From contig JAJDWB010000002.1 of NCBI GenBank assembly GCA_022825855.1, positions 124,001 through 188,000 of the forward strand: a stretch of DNA of 64,000 nucleotides. The letters run 5' to 3'. The DNA comes from Dehalococcoidia bacterium (lineage in GTDB: Bacteria; Chloroflexota; Dehalococcoidia; Bin125). Both the position numbers and the translations under genes were made by a program. The notes beneath the pieces are model-generated. The model saw nothing but the letters and a program-made list of their open reading frames with translations. It had not been told where the DNA came from and ran no database searches. The first letter of the stretch is position 1; each line of letters starts with the position of its first letter. Shown in pieces: positions 1 through 8,287 of the stretch.

Positions 1-79
1 ATGCACGCGGCATGACGCGCGTGATTTCTTATCTTGAGATTCAACCACGATGTCGGGCAGACGGCTCAGGGGGCTTGAG

Positions 80-832
80 ATGGAAGAGATTGGCTATTCG
101 GTTGAGGGACACACGGCGTCGATCCGGCTGCTGCGTCCGGAAAAGCTGAACGCAATGACGGATGAGATGTACCAGGCGATCGGCGAGCACCTGCGCGAAG
201 CGGACGCCGACCCGCAGGTGCGCTGCGTCGTGATCAGCGGTTCGGGCCGGGCGTTCACGTCGGGCCACGATCTGCTCGAGTTCGGCGAACGGCAGGCCTG
301 GAAGCCGTGGGCCGGGGAGCGCTTCGACAACGGTCTGGAGACGGCCAAGCCGACTATTGCGGCGATCACCGGCTATTGCCTGGCCGGCGGACTCGAGCTG
401 GCGCTGTTCTGCGACATCCGCATCTGCGACACCACGGCGCAGTTCGGCTGTCCCGAGCCGCGCTGGGGCATCCTGCACGGCTACGGGGCCTTGCGCACGC
501 CGGGGCTGGTCGGTTCGTCCGACGCAATGCGTCTGCTGTTGACCGGGGAGTTCATCGACGCGGCGGAGGCGCTGCGGATCGGTCTGGTCAGCCAGGTGGT
601 GGAGCCGGCGGCGCTGATCTCGAGAGCGAACGAGATGGCCGAGCAAATTGCGGTCAACAGTCCGCTGGCGATCCGGCTGACCAAGGAGTTGGCGCGCCGC
701 GGCCGGGACATGTCGCTGGCCGACGGGCTGCGGCTTTACCAGGAGTACTCACGCCTCGCCTTCAGCTCGGACGACGCGCGCGAGGGCACCCGCGCCTTCG
801 CCGAGCGCCGCGACCCGCAGTACGAGGGCTGA
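80..832 (+). CDS. Enoyl-CoA hydratase/isomerase (crotonase) family protein
   Basis: A 250-residue protein of usual crotonase length, expected to hydrate or isomerise an acyl-CoA in fatty-acid or aromatic catabolism in the cytoplasm. The oxyanion-hole motif SGHD lies at residues 61-64 and GGLE at 103-106. Both acidic residues of the hydratase active site are present (Glu106 and Glu126, the latter in CPEPRWG). An upstream in-frame ATG at 50 exists, but the ATG at 80 has a G-rich ribosome-binding stretch just ahead and begins at the expected first strand. It is convergent with the SDR gene 20 bp downstream. The exact substrate cannot be read from sequence. Confidence 0.85.
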   Translation: MEEIGYSVEGHTASIRLLRPEKLNAMTDEMYQAIGEHLREADADPQVRCVVISGSGRAFTSGHDLLEFGERQAWKPWAGERFDNGLETAKPTIAAITGYCLAGGLELALFCDIRICDTTAQFGCPEPRWGILHGYGALRTPGLVGSSDAMRLLLTGEFIDAAEALRIGLVSQVVEPAALISRANEMAEQIAVNSPLAIRLTKELARRGRDMSLADGLRLYQEYSRLAFSSDDAREGTRAFAERRDPQYEG

Positions 833-853
833 TCGCAGTCGTCCCGGGGCGGC

Positions 854-1654
854 CTAGATCTTGGCCGCGACGCCGCCGTCGATGTTGATGATCTCGCCGG
901 TGATGAAACGCGAGTCGTCGCAGGACAGGAAGAGGACCAGGTTGGCGACGTCGATCGAGTAGCCGGGACCTTGCACGATCTGGGCGAAGTCGAACATCTT
1001 CTCGAAGACGTGGTGACCGCCGTCGGGGTCGTTGTAGGTGCCTCGAGTGGCGCCAGGAGTGATGATCTGGCCGGGGCGGACGCAGTTGACGCGGATGTTG
1101 TCGCGGCCTCCAGCGCCGGCCATATAGCGGGTCAGCGCGTCGACGCCGGCCTTGGCCGCGTAGTAGGAGGCGGAGGCAGTGCCGAACTCGTCCTGCATGC
1201 GCGAGGAGAAACCGCGCTGCGCGGCGAGTGAGGACATGTTCACGATGGCCCCGCCGCCCTGCGCCTTGATGTGCGGCCAGACCGCCTGGCTGACGTAGAA
1301 CGTGCCGGTGAGGTTGACGTTGACGACTCTGAGCCAGTCCTCGTTGGGCTCGTTTGGGAACGTGCCGGGCGCTCCACCTCCGGCGTTGTTGAAGAGCAGG
1401 TCGATCTGGCCGTAGGCATCGGCCGCCTGCTTGACGGCGGCGACAACGGAGTCGTTGTCGCCCACGTCGCATGCGATGAAGGTCGCTTCCCCGCCGGAGT
1501 CGTTGATCTCGGCGACGATCGCCTCGCCCTCCGGGACGCGACGGGCCATGAGGATGACCTTCGCGCCCTCGGACGCGAAGAGCCGGCCGGTTTCGGCCCC
1601 GATTCCGCTGTTACCCCCGGTGATGACTGCGACCTTGCCGTCCAGCTTGCCCAC
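854..1654 (-). CDS. SDR family oxidoreductase
   Basis: A classical short-chain dehydrogenase/reductase of 266 residues with an N-terminal Rossmann fold: TGGNSGIG at about residues 12-19, NNAGG at 89-93 and a Tyr-x3-Lys pair at 164-168 with a Ser near 141. The start is taken as GTG at 1654 because GGAGG lies 5 nt upstream; the longer frame begins with a TTG that overlaps that site. It follows the VOC gene on the same strand after about 75 bp and may share its transcript. The alcohol or ketone substrate is unknown. Confidence 0.85.
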   Translation of the reverse strand: MGKLDGKVAVITGGNSGIGAETGRLFASEGAKVILMARRVPEGEAIVAEINDSGGEATFIACDVGDNDSVVAAVKQAADAYGQIDLLFNNAGGGAPGTFPNEPNEDWLRVVNVNLTGTFYVSQAVWPHIKAQGGGAIVNMSSLAAQRGFSSRMQDEFGTASASYYAAKAGVDALTRYMAGAGGRDNIRVNCVRPGQIITPGATRGTYNDPDGGHHVFEKMFDFAQIVQGPGYSIDVANLVLFLSCDDSRFITGEIINIDGGVAAKI

Positions 1655-1729
1655 GCGATCCTCCAACTGCTCGACGCGCCCGACGCTGCGGATGTCGGGG
1701 CGTTGAGACGATCCTAACGACGACCCGCT

Positions 1730-2152
1730 TCAGTCATCCTGTGGGGGTTGCCAAAGAATCTGCCAGGCGATGCCGAAGCGGTCGGTGCAGGAGCCGAAGT
1801 AGTCGCCCCAGAACATGTCGGCCATGGGCATGTCGACCTGGCCGCCCGCTGCGAGTCCGGCGAACTTCTCGTCGGCGTCGGCCCGGCTGGCGGCGCTGAA
1901 GCTGATGGAGAAGTTGGTGCCGACGATCGGACCCGACCCGGCGGGATTGGCATCGCTGCCCATGAGCACGCTCTCGCCGATGGGCAGGGAGACGTGCATG
2001 ATCAGGTCCTTCGCGGCGTCGGGTATGCCCATATCGGGAGGTCCGTCGCCGAAGGTCTGCAACTCGGAAAACTCGCCGCCGAAGACCGAGCGGTAGAACT
2101 CGAAGGCCTCGCGGCAGGTGTTCCCGAAGGTGAGGTAGGTGTTGAGAGTCAT
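1730..2152 (-). CDS. VOC/PhnB-like glyoxalase-fold protein
   Basis: A 140-residue protein with the PhnB-like vicinal-oxygen-chelate pattern: an N-terminal TYLTFGNTCREAFEFYR segment, then FGGEFSELQTFGD, and a C-terminal GDYFGSCTDRFGIAWQI segment typical of the family. The start at 2152 is supported by GGAG upstream; earlier in-frame Met codons are less likely. Members of this family are often annotated as 3-demethylubiquinone methyltransferase-like, but the true activity is usually unknown. It is divergent from the LLM monooxygenase gene, with about 110 bp between them, and leads towards the SDR gene. Confidence 0.75.
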   Translation of the reverse strand: MTLNTYLTFGNTCREAFEFYRSVFGGEFSELQTFGDGPPDMGIPDAAKDLIMHVSLPIGESVLMGSDANPAGSGPIVGTNFSISFSAASRADADEKFAGLAAGGQVDMPMADMFWGDYFGSCTDRFGIAWQILWQPPQDD

Positions 2153-2266
2153 GCGGAGCTCCATCTCCTGCGGCATGTTCTGGCGACACTGTATCGGCGG
2201 GATCGGGCCTGCGGAGCTGAGCGAAGGCGGCTACCGTAGAATTCGCTGACGTGAACCGACTTGGAC

Positions 2267-3409
2267 ATGCTGATGACCGACTCCCAAGACTCTCCTGATT
2301 CTCCGATCCGCTTCGGCTGGTACATCCCCACGCACGGCGACCTGACGAACTTTGCCGATCCGGAGCAGTTCATCCCGGCATCGATGGAAATGTTCGACCG
2401 GGTCGCGCTGGCGGCGGAGGCGGCGGGATTCGAGTACGCGCTGGTGCCGGTCACGCCGACCTGCTGGGAGGCCTGGATATCGACGGCGATGATGTCGGCG
2501 CGGACGACGAAACTGAAGATGCTGGTCGCGGCGCGTCCCGGCTACATTCTGCCGACGCAGATGGCGCGGATGATCGCCGCGTTCGACCGGCTCTCAGAGG
2601 GTCGCGTCTACGTCAACCTGATCGCGGGCGGCAACGCCCGGGACCTGGCCTCGGACGGGATCACCTACAGCCACGACGAGCGCTATGAGGTGATGGACGA
2701 AGCGGTGCAGATCATGAAGGCGCTGTGGACCGCGGAGGAGCGGATCGACTGGCGCGGCAAGCACTATCAGCTCGAAGGCGCGTACGCCAATCCGAAGCCG
2801 TACCAGGATCCGTATCCGCGCTTCTACATTGGCGGCGAGTCGGATGCGGCCCGCGATGTTGGGGCGAAGCACGCAGACTGTTACCTGTTCTGGGGCGACA
2901 CTCCGGAGCGGACCGCGCTCAAGGTCGCCGATGTGCGAGGCCGGGCGGAAGGCTTCGGCAAGCCGGAGATCTCGTTCGGGATGCGGCTGCAAGTCTGCGT
3001 GCGGGAGACCGAGGCCGAGGCGTGGGATGCGGCCCACAGCCTGATCGAGGGCACGACGGATCGGCAGCGCGAGGTACGCAAGACCTGGCGGGGCGACTCG
3101 CAGGCGGACAGCCGGATGTGGGAATTGACGCAGGAGTCGCGCGACAACGACTACCGGATCGCGCCGCACCTGTGGAGCGGTCTGAGCACGGTGCGCGGCG
3201 GCGCGGGACTGTCTGTCGTGGGTAATCCCGAGCAGGTTGCGGGCACGCTGCAACAGTTCATCGACATCGGCTGCACCGAGTTCTGCCTCTCGGGTTATCC
3301 GCACGACGAGGAAGCGACCCGCTTTGGCGAGTGGGTGATGCCGCTGATTCACGCACGCAATCCGAGCCCAGCAGAGACCGGCGAACCCGCGCTGGCGGTC
3401 GCCGATTGA
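2267..3409 (+). CDS. LLM-class flavin-dependent monooxygenase, SsuD-like
   Basis: A 380-residue TIM-barrel flavin monooxygenase of the luciferase-like family, closest in pattern to FMNH2-dependent alkanesulfonate monooxygenases. Recognisable segments are the N-terminal RFGWYIPTHGD, GRVYVNLIAGGN in the middle, the HYQLEGAY stretch and the C-terminal EFCLSGYPHDEEATRFGE. It needs reduced flavin from a partner reductase, and none is adjacent. The start is uncertain among TTG 2261, ATG 2267 and ATG 2273. It is followed after 12 bp by the ArsI/CadI-like gene, so the two probably form one operon. Such enzymes are abundant in SAR202 Chloroflexota, but the substrate (a sulfonate or other C-S or C-C bond compound) is inferred only. 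Confidence 0.82.
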   Translation: MLMTDSQDSPDSPIRFGWYIPTHGDLTNFADPEQFIPASMEMFDRVALAAEAAGFEYALVPVTPTCWEAWISTAMMSARTTKLKMLVAARPGYILPTQMARMIAAFDRLSEGRVYVNLIAGGNARDLASDGITYSHDERYEVMDEAVQIMKALWTAEERIDWRGKHYQLEGAYANPKPYQDPYPRFYIGGESDAARDVGAKHADCYLFWGDTPERTALKVADVRGRAEGFGKPEISFGMRLQVCVRETEAEAWDAAHSLIEGTTDRQREVRKTWRGDSQADSRMWELTQESRDNDYRIAPHLWSGLSTVRGGAGLSVVGNPEQVAGTLQQFIDIGCTEFCLSGYPHDEEATRFGEWVMPLIHARNPSPAETGEPALAVAD

Positions 3410-3421
3410 GGAGTTGAGAGC

Positions 3422-3910
3422 ATGTCGAGAGTGCAACTGGCGTTGAACGTGGCCGAGCTCGACTCGGCGATCGAGTTCTACACGCAGATGTTCCGCACAG
3501 AGCCGCACAAGGTGCGTGCCGGCTACGCCAGCTTCGAAGTGGCAGATCCGCCGCTGAAGCTGGTGCTGATCGAGAACTCGAACGCGGCCGCACCACTCAA
3601 CCACCTGGGCGTCGAAGTTGAGACGACGGGCGAGGTGGTCTCGGAGACCCAGCGCTTCGGTCAGCTGGGCCTCGACCTAGAGGTCGAGGACGGCGTGGTC
3701 TGCTGCCACGCGGAGCAGGACAAGGTCTGGGTCTCGGATCCGTCGGGCACGCGCTGGGAGGTCTACACGATCACGGACGATCTGCCGGAAGCGACGTACG
3801 CGTCGCGGGCAGCCAATCTGATTCCGCTGACCGAGGTCGCTTCGGGGGTCGGCGCGGATGCATCGTCGGTAGAAGACTGCTGCGCGGACGGCGGGCTTTG
3901 CGTGGGTTAG
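3422..3910 (+). CDS. ArsI/CadI-family VOC metalloenzyme (C-As lyase-like)
   Basis: A 162-residue glyoxalase-fold protein carrying the ArsI/CadI signature CCHAEQDKVWVSDPSG with the vicinal Cys94-Cys95 pair. Candidate metal ligands in the family positions are Gln5, His61 and Glu113. ArsI enzymes cleave the carbon-arsenic bond of trivalent organoarsenicals; CadI proteins are cadmium-induced relatives. The C-terminus ends with a further Cys-rich tail (CCADGGLC). No other ars gene is nearby; the neighbour is an SsuD-like monooxygenase 12 bp upstream. The 3' end overlaps the convergent uracil-DNA glycosylase gene by 4 nt. Family membership is strong; the physiological substrate is not established. 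Confidence 0.8.
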   Translation: MSRVQLALNVAELDSAIEFYTQMFRTEPHKVRAGYASFEVADPPLKLVLIENSNAAAPLNHLGVEVETTGEVVSETQRFGQLGLDLEVEDGVVCCHAEQDKVWVSDPSGTRWEVYTITDDLPEATYASRAANLIPLTEVASGVGADASSVEDCCADGGLCVG

Positions 3911-4668
3911 GCGGGTTTTGTCGCCAGTTCGGCGGCGCGGCGGAAGATGGCGGCGAGCATGTCCTCGGTGAGGAGTCCGGTAAAGGTGTTGCGCTGGCTG
4001 GGGTGGTAGGAACAAAGCAGGGTCAAAGGTCCTGCTTGGTGTTCGAGTCCGTGAGCGAACCTGGGTCGTGGGCGTATGCCGAGTTCCCGTGCGGTGTTTT
4101 CCCAGGCGTAGGAGCCGAGGCAGACGATCACGCGCGCTTCCTTGAGCATTGTGAGTTCTCGCCTGAAGTAGTCGAGGCAGCGGTCGCGTTCATCGGTCGT
4201 GGGCTTGTTGTCGGGTGGAGCACAACGGACGACTGAGGTGATGCGCGTGGCGAGCAGGTCCAGACCGTCGTCAATGGAGGTCGACTCGGGCTGATTGGCC
4301 AGGCCGGCCAACCAGAGCGCGCGGTAGAGCCAGTCGCCCGAACGGTCGCCGGTGAACATGCGTCCGGTGCGGTTTGCGCCGTGGGCCGCGGGGGCGAGTC
4401 CGACGACCAGGATGCGGGCGTTGGCGGGTCCGAACGAGGGAACGGCGCGGCCCCAGTACTCCTGGTCGCGGAAGGCGGCGCGCTTCTCGGTTGCCGCCTG
4501 TTCGCGCCAGTGCACGAGGCGAGGGCAGCGCCGGCAGTCGGCGACGTCGCGATCGAGTTCGGCGATGTCCGCGCGGATGGGGTTGGAGTTCACGTTGCGG
4601 ATTTCAAGTTTACGAACCTGCGGTGTGGCGAACCCGTGTGCCGTTACATATTGAGGGTACGAGTCCAT
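3907..4668 (-). CDS. udgB: Family 5 uracil-DNA glycosylase (UdgB-type)
   Basis: A Fe-S uracil-DNA glycosylase that removes uracil and related deaminated bases from DNA as the first step of base-excision repair. From the chosen start, motif A is GLAPAAHGANRTGR (residues 90-103) and motif B is HPSQRNTFTG (222-231), both diagnostic for family 5. The Ala-Ala in motif A, where other families have a catalytic acid, is typical of this family. Four cysteines suited to a [4Fe-4S] cluster are Cys45, Cys48, Cys149 and Cys164. The frame stays open much further upstream, but that part overlaps the divergent membrane-protein gene. ATG 4668 is used; ATG 4689 and GTG 4593 are alternatives. Confidence 0.85.
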   Translation of the reverse strand: MDSYPQYVTAHGFATPQVRKLEIRNVNSNPIRADIAELDRDVADCRRCPRLVHWREQAATEKRAAFRDQEYWGRAVPSFGPANARILVVGLAPAAHGANRTGRMFTGDRSGDWLYRALWLAGLANQPESTSIDDGLDLLATRITSVVRCAPPDNKPTTDERDRCLDYFRRELTMLKEARVIVCLGSYAWENTARELGIRPRPRFAHGLEHQAGPLTLLCSYHPSQRNTFTGLLTEDMLAAIFRRAAELATKPA

Positions 4669-4687
4669 CCACAGCAGGCGAGAGGCC

Positions 4688-5371
4688 ATGACCGAGATTA
4701 GATCAACTCCTCCTGGCGCCCTGGCAAGAACTCTGCATCGCGGGACCCGCGCGCCCAGAAACAGATACTTCGAGCGGCTCGAGTCGCCGGTCGACTGGCG
4801 GCGGGCGCTGAGTCTGTACCGTCGGCTGCTGGCCGGCGATCTGAGCGTGTTGCGGGATGCGGCGCGGACCGAGTCGGACACGGGCCCGGCGGCGCTGGTG
4901 CTGGTCCTGGGCGTCCTGACGGCCAGCCTGGGCTCCTGGTTGTGGATGGTGATCGAGACGCACGGCACGCTCGTCGGGGATCCGGCGCTGCGCGTGCTGC
5001 TGTTGGGTACGCTGGCCACGATCGGCGGTTGGGGGCTGTGGACGGGACTGACCTGGCACGCGCTGCGATCGATTTTCCAGGTCGAGGTCGAGTTCTTGGC
5101 GCTGGCGCGCGCGCAGGCGGTGGCCGGGGGGTTCGCGATCTGGCAGTTCTTCATGATCGCCGGACCGGCGAGTTTCGCCGTCGGGCTGGTGACGACGCTG
5201 GCCGGGTTCCTGCTGGCGATCCTGGCGGTGCGTGCGTCCGCGCCCGATGCGGACGACCGAGCGGCGGTGATCAGCGTGGGGATCGGCTTCGCGGTCTACG
5301 CGCTGGCGCTCTCGCTGCTGGGCGATCTGGCCCGCGTCGGTTCGGGCATCTTCGTCCACGCCCTGGGCTAA
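4688..5371 (+). CDS. Multi-pass membrane protein, YIP1-like
   Basis: A 227-residue protein with a soluble N-terminal part of about 65 residues followed by about five hydrophobic segments (around residues 68-88, 100-125, 145-160, 163-185 and 195-217). The layout resembles bacterial Yip1-domain proteins, but no catalytic motif is visible. It starts head to head with the glycosylase gene, so the two probably share a compact divergent promoter region. Its stop overlaps the stop of convergent pyrE by 3 bp. Function unknown. Confidence 0.6.
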   Translation: MTEIRSTPPGALARTLHRGTRAPRNRYFERLESPVDWRRALSLYRRLLAGDLSVLRDAARTESDTGPAALVLVLGVLTASLGSWLWMVIETHGTLVGDPALRVLLLGTLATIGGWGLWTGLTWHALRSIFQVEVEFLALARAQAVAGGFAIWQFFMIAGPASFAVGLVTTLAGFLLAILAVRASAPDADDRAAVISVGIGFAVYALALSLLGDLARVGSGIFVHALG

Positions 5372-5955
5372 GTGATCGTCAGTTCGACGCCGGCGTCGCA
5401 GAGGGGGCAGTCGGCGGGGTCGTAGCTGGCGACGTTGATGGCGAGGCAGGCGAAGAGGTCGAGATTGCCGAAGCTGGTGGCGCCGTTGGTCCGGTCGACC
5501 ACGAGTCCGACGCCGACGGGCTGTCCTCCGGCGGCGGTGACCGCGTCGAGCGTGTCCTGGACGGATCCGCCAGTGGTGAGCACGTCGTCGACGACGAGGA
5601 TGCGCTGGCCGGGCTCGACGGCGAAGCCGCGGCCGATGTAGCGGCCGCCGGTGTCGGCCCGCTCGGCGAAGTAGGCGTTGATTCCGTCGCCCAGGTGCTT
5701 GGCCGTTTCGTGCGCGAGCAGGATGCCGCCGGTGGTCGGTCCGACCACGATCTCCGGCTCCACGGGTCGGAAGTGCTCGGCGATCCGGCCGCAGAGGGCC
5801 TCGGTGACACGCGGTTTCTCGAGCAGGCGGAACTTCTCGATGTAGGTGTCGCCGTGGCGTCCCGAGGCGTACTGGAAATGACCCGTGAGAACCGCGCCGG
5901 CATCTTCGAGCATGCGCATCGCGTCGGCCTGTCCGCCGGGTGCGTCGTCGCTCAT
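5368..5955 (-). CDS. pyrE: Orotate phosphoribosyltransferase
   Basis: Transfers the phosphoribosyl group of PRPP to orotate to give OMP in de novo pyrimidine synthesis. The 195-residue length is normal. The PRPP-binding loop VVDDVLTTGGS is at residues 121-131, preceded by the GPTTGGILLA segment near 72-81. The C-terminal segment has a CPLCDAG pair typical of the thermophile-type PyrE group. The gene lies directly after lepB with an ATGA overlap (lepB stop inside the pyrE start), so the two are co-transcribed. No other pyr gene is present in the window. Confidence 0.93.
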   Translation of the reverse strand: MSDDAPGGQADAMRMLEDAGAVLTGHFQYASGRHGDTYIEKFRLLEKPRVTEALCGRIAEHFRPVEPEIVVGPTTGGILLAHETAKHLGDGINAYFAERADTGGRYIGRGFAVEPGQRILVVDDVLTTGGSVQDTLDAVTAAGGQPVGVGLVVDRTNGATSFGNLDLFACLAINVASYDPADCPLCDAGVELTIT

Positions 5956-6566
5956 GGCACGATGTTCCCCTCGTAATCGACAGTCTGCCGGGAGATATCG
6001 CTGCTGATCCGGTCGAACGGGAACCAGCGGAACATGACTTCGCCGACGATCTGGTCCTCGTGGATGGGACCGAATGCGTGCGAGTCCTGGCTGCTGTTGC
6101 GATTGTCACCGAGCACGAAGTAATGCTCGGGCGGGATCACGGCGGGTCCCCACTGGTAGCCGGGCGGCTCGATGATGTAGTCGTGCTCGTTCAGTTCGAC
6201 GCCGTTGACGAAGACGCGACCGGCGGAGACCTCGACGGTGTCGCCGGGCAGGCCGATCACGCGCTTCACGAAGTCGTGCGCGCTCTGGTAAGGCGGGCGG
6301 AAGATGATCACGGAGCCTCGATGGGGGCCGGAGAGGAGGAAGTCGCCATTGCTGCGTCCGGGCAGCAGGGCGTCGAAGGGGCCGAGGTCGACCTCCCAGT
6401 AGCCGATCTTGTTGACGAGGACGAGTTCGGAGCTGGCTAGGGTGGGCTGCATCGAGCGGCCCTCGACCTGGAAGTTCTGGACAGCTTCGCGGGCGAGGAG
6501 AAAGACGATCAGACCGAGAATCGCGGTCTCGATGATCTCCCGCAGGGCACCGTGTTGCAGGCTCAT
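5952..6566 (-). CDS. lepB: Signal peptidase I
   Basis: A 204-residue type I signal peptidase that removes N-terminal signal peptides at the outer face of the cytoplasmic membrane. One membrane anchor spans residues 11-30. The catalytic Ser38 is in EGRSMQPTL and the general-base Lys101 in VKRVIGLPGD. The C-terminal box is FVLGDNRNSSQDSHAFG. The chosen ATG at 6566 gives normal length; the frame stays open far upstream but would run through the divergent gene. It is the first gene of a two-gene unit with pyrE. Confidence 0.93.
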   Translation of the reverse strand: MSLQHGALREIIETAILGLIVFLLAREAVQNFQVEGRSMQPTLASSELVLVNKIGYWEVDLGPFDALLPGRSNGDFLLSGPHRGSVIIFRPPYQSAHDFVKRVIGLPGDTVEVSAGRVFVNGVELNEHDYIIEPPGYQWGPAVIPPEHYFVLGDNRNSSQDSHAFGPIHEDQIVGEVMFRWFPFDRISSDISRQTVDYEGNIVP

Positions 6567-6647
6567 ACGGTCGAGCTTATCCCGCCTTACCATGGTCGAG
6601 AGGACGCAGATTCGCGGTGTCAAGCGAGCGTTAACGGAGTCTCGGCC

Positions 6648-7583
6648 ATGCGAGCGATTCGGCTCTCGACGGACGGTCCGATCATCCGGCCCGACATGGA
6701 TGCGAGGATGGGCGCCAACATCAACGGTCCATCGCTGATCCGCGCGCCCGAGTGGCTGCCCGAACGGCTGGGCGAGTTCTATCTCTACTTCGCCGATCAC
6801 AAGGGTTCGTACATCCGCCTGGCCTACGCCGATCATCTGCTCGGTCCCTGGCGGACTTACGAGCCGGGGGCGCTGCGATTGGATCAGACGCCGTTTCCCA
6901 AATCCGTCGAGGAGTTCGATCCGAAGCTGGAGCAGGCCATGCAGCAGGGCTGGGTCTATCCGCATGTGGCCTCGCCCGAGGCGGTGGTGGATCACGAGGC
7001 GAGGCAGATCCGGCTGTACTTTCACGGGCAGTTGCGCGAGGGCCCTCAAGTGTCTCGTGCGGCCACATCGAGCGACGGTATCGACTTCCGGGCGCGCGAC
7101 GAGGTGCTGTCGACGAGTTACCTGCGGGTGGTCCGTCTCGATGACGTTGACGAGCCGGGCTGGTACGGGATGTCGATGCCCGGCATCCTCTACCGCTCCG
7201 ACGACGGCCTGTGCGGGTTCGAGCGCGGTGCGCAATTGTTCCCGGACACGATGCGCCACTGCGCGCTGCTGCGCCGCGGCGAGACGCTGTACGTATTCTG
7301 GACGGTTGCCGGAGACGCTCCGGAGCGGATCTATGTCTCGCCGATTACGCTGGACGGCGACTGGCGCTCGTGGACGGCGGGCGAGCGGCGTGAGTTGCTG
7401 CGTCCCGTCTACGAGTGGGAGGGCGCGCAGCTGCCTATCGCGCCCAGCGTGCGCGGCTTCGCTCCCCAGCCCGTGCACGAACTGCGCGATCCGGCCGTGT
7501 TCGAGGACCGCGGCGAGACCTATCTGCTGTACACGGTGCAGGGCGAACGCGGGATCGCGATCGCCCGGCTGGATGAGTTCTGA
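6648..7583 (+). CDS. Glycosyl hydrolase 43/68-like five-bladed beta-propeller protein
   Basis: A 311-residue protein with the repeated blade pattern of the GH43/62/68/117 clan: GEFYLYFADHKG early, YPHVASPEAVVDHEARQIRLYFHG in the middle, MPGILYRSDDG, and a C-terminal HELRDPAVFEDRGETYLLYT segment. The usual clan acids are plausibly represented by Asp in HELRDPAV, but I cannot assign all three catalytic residues. It has no signal peptide, so it would act in the cytoplasm. ATG 6648 has CGGAG upstream. It stands at the head of the tetrapyrrole genes with a 41 bp gap. Whether it hydrolyses a glycoside is unproven. Confidence 0.7.
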   Translation: MRAIRLSTDGPIIRPDMDARMGANINGPSLIRAPEWLPERLGEFYLYFADHKGSYIRLAYADHLLGPWRTYEPGALRLDQTPFPKSVEEFDPKLEQAMQQGWVYPHVASPEAVVDHEARQIRLYFHGQLREGPQVSRAATSSDGIDFRARDEVLSTSYLRVVRLDDVDEPGWYGMSMPGILYRSDDGLCGFERGAQLFPDTMRHCALLRRGETLYVFWTVAGDAPERIYVSPITLDGDWRSWTAGERRELLRPVYEWEGAQLPIAPSVRGFAPQPVHELRDPAVFEDRGETYLLYTVQGERGIAIARLDEF

Positions 7584-7624
7584 GCACGTTCCGAGCAATC
7601 TCTGGGCAAGGCCGCGGCGACGAC

Positions 7625-8287
7625 GTGACCCGACCGTACTATCCCGTCTTCTTCGACCTGCGCGGGCGTCCGGCGCTGGTGATCGGCGGCGGACGGCTGG
7701 CGCTGGAGAAAGTCGAGGGTCTGCTGGTGGCGGAGGCCTGCGTCAGCGTGGTAGCGCCAGAATTGAACGACGGCTTGCGCTCGCTTGTGGACGACGGTCG
7801 GATTACGCACATTGCACGTGAGTATGAGCGCGGCGACATGCGCGGGATGACGGTCGTGATGGCGGCGCGCGACGAGGCTGCGGGCAACGCGCTGCTGCTT
7901 GCAGATGCGCGGGCGCTCGGCGTGCCCTTGAACGCCGCGGACGATCCCGAGCACTGCGATTTCATCCTGCCGGCGGTGGTGCGCCAGCCGCCATTGACGC
8001 TGGCGATCTCGACCGGCGGCGGCAGCCCGGCGGTGGCTCGGCGGGTGCGGGAGGAGCTGAGCGAGTATCTGGACGCGGAGACGTCGACGATGGCCGACCT
8101 GGCGGCCGAGTTGCGCGGCGAGTTGCGCCGGCTGCATGCGTTCCGGTCGATCGGGGCGGAGGACTGGCAGTCGGCCATGGACGGTCAAGTTCGGATCCTG
8201 CTTGCCCAGCGGCGAAGGGGGCAGGCGAAGGCGCGGCTGCTCGATCGCTTGGGCGCGCCGATTCGCGGGGCGGACCCGGTCTCGTGA
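7625..8287 (+). CDS. sirC: Precorrin-2 dehydrogenase / siroheme synthase N-terminal-type protein
   Basis: A 220-residue NAD-dependent dehydrogenase that oxidises precorrin-2 to sirohydrochlorin, corresponding to the N-terminal module of CysG. The dinucleotide-binding motif GGGRLA lies at residues 21-26, followed by VSVVAPE. The AISTGGGSPAVARRVREEL segment is typical of the family. Translation starts at GTG 7625. Its stop overlaps the hemC GTG start (GTGA), which indicates translational coupling. With the adjacent CobA-HemD protein it would supply siroheme; a separate ferrochelatase (SirB) is not seen here, so it may also insert iron. Confidence 0.88.
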   Translation: MTRPYYPVFFDLRGRPALVIGGGRLALEKVEGLLVAEACVSVVAPELNDGLRSLVDDGRITHIAREYERGDMRGMTVVMAARDEAAGNALLLADARALGVPLNAADDPEHCDFILPAVVRQPPLTLAISTGGGSPAVARRVREELSEYLDAETSTMADLAAELRGELRRLHAFRSIGAEDWQSAMDGQVRILLAQRRRGQAKARLLDRLGAPIRGADPVS

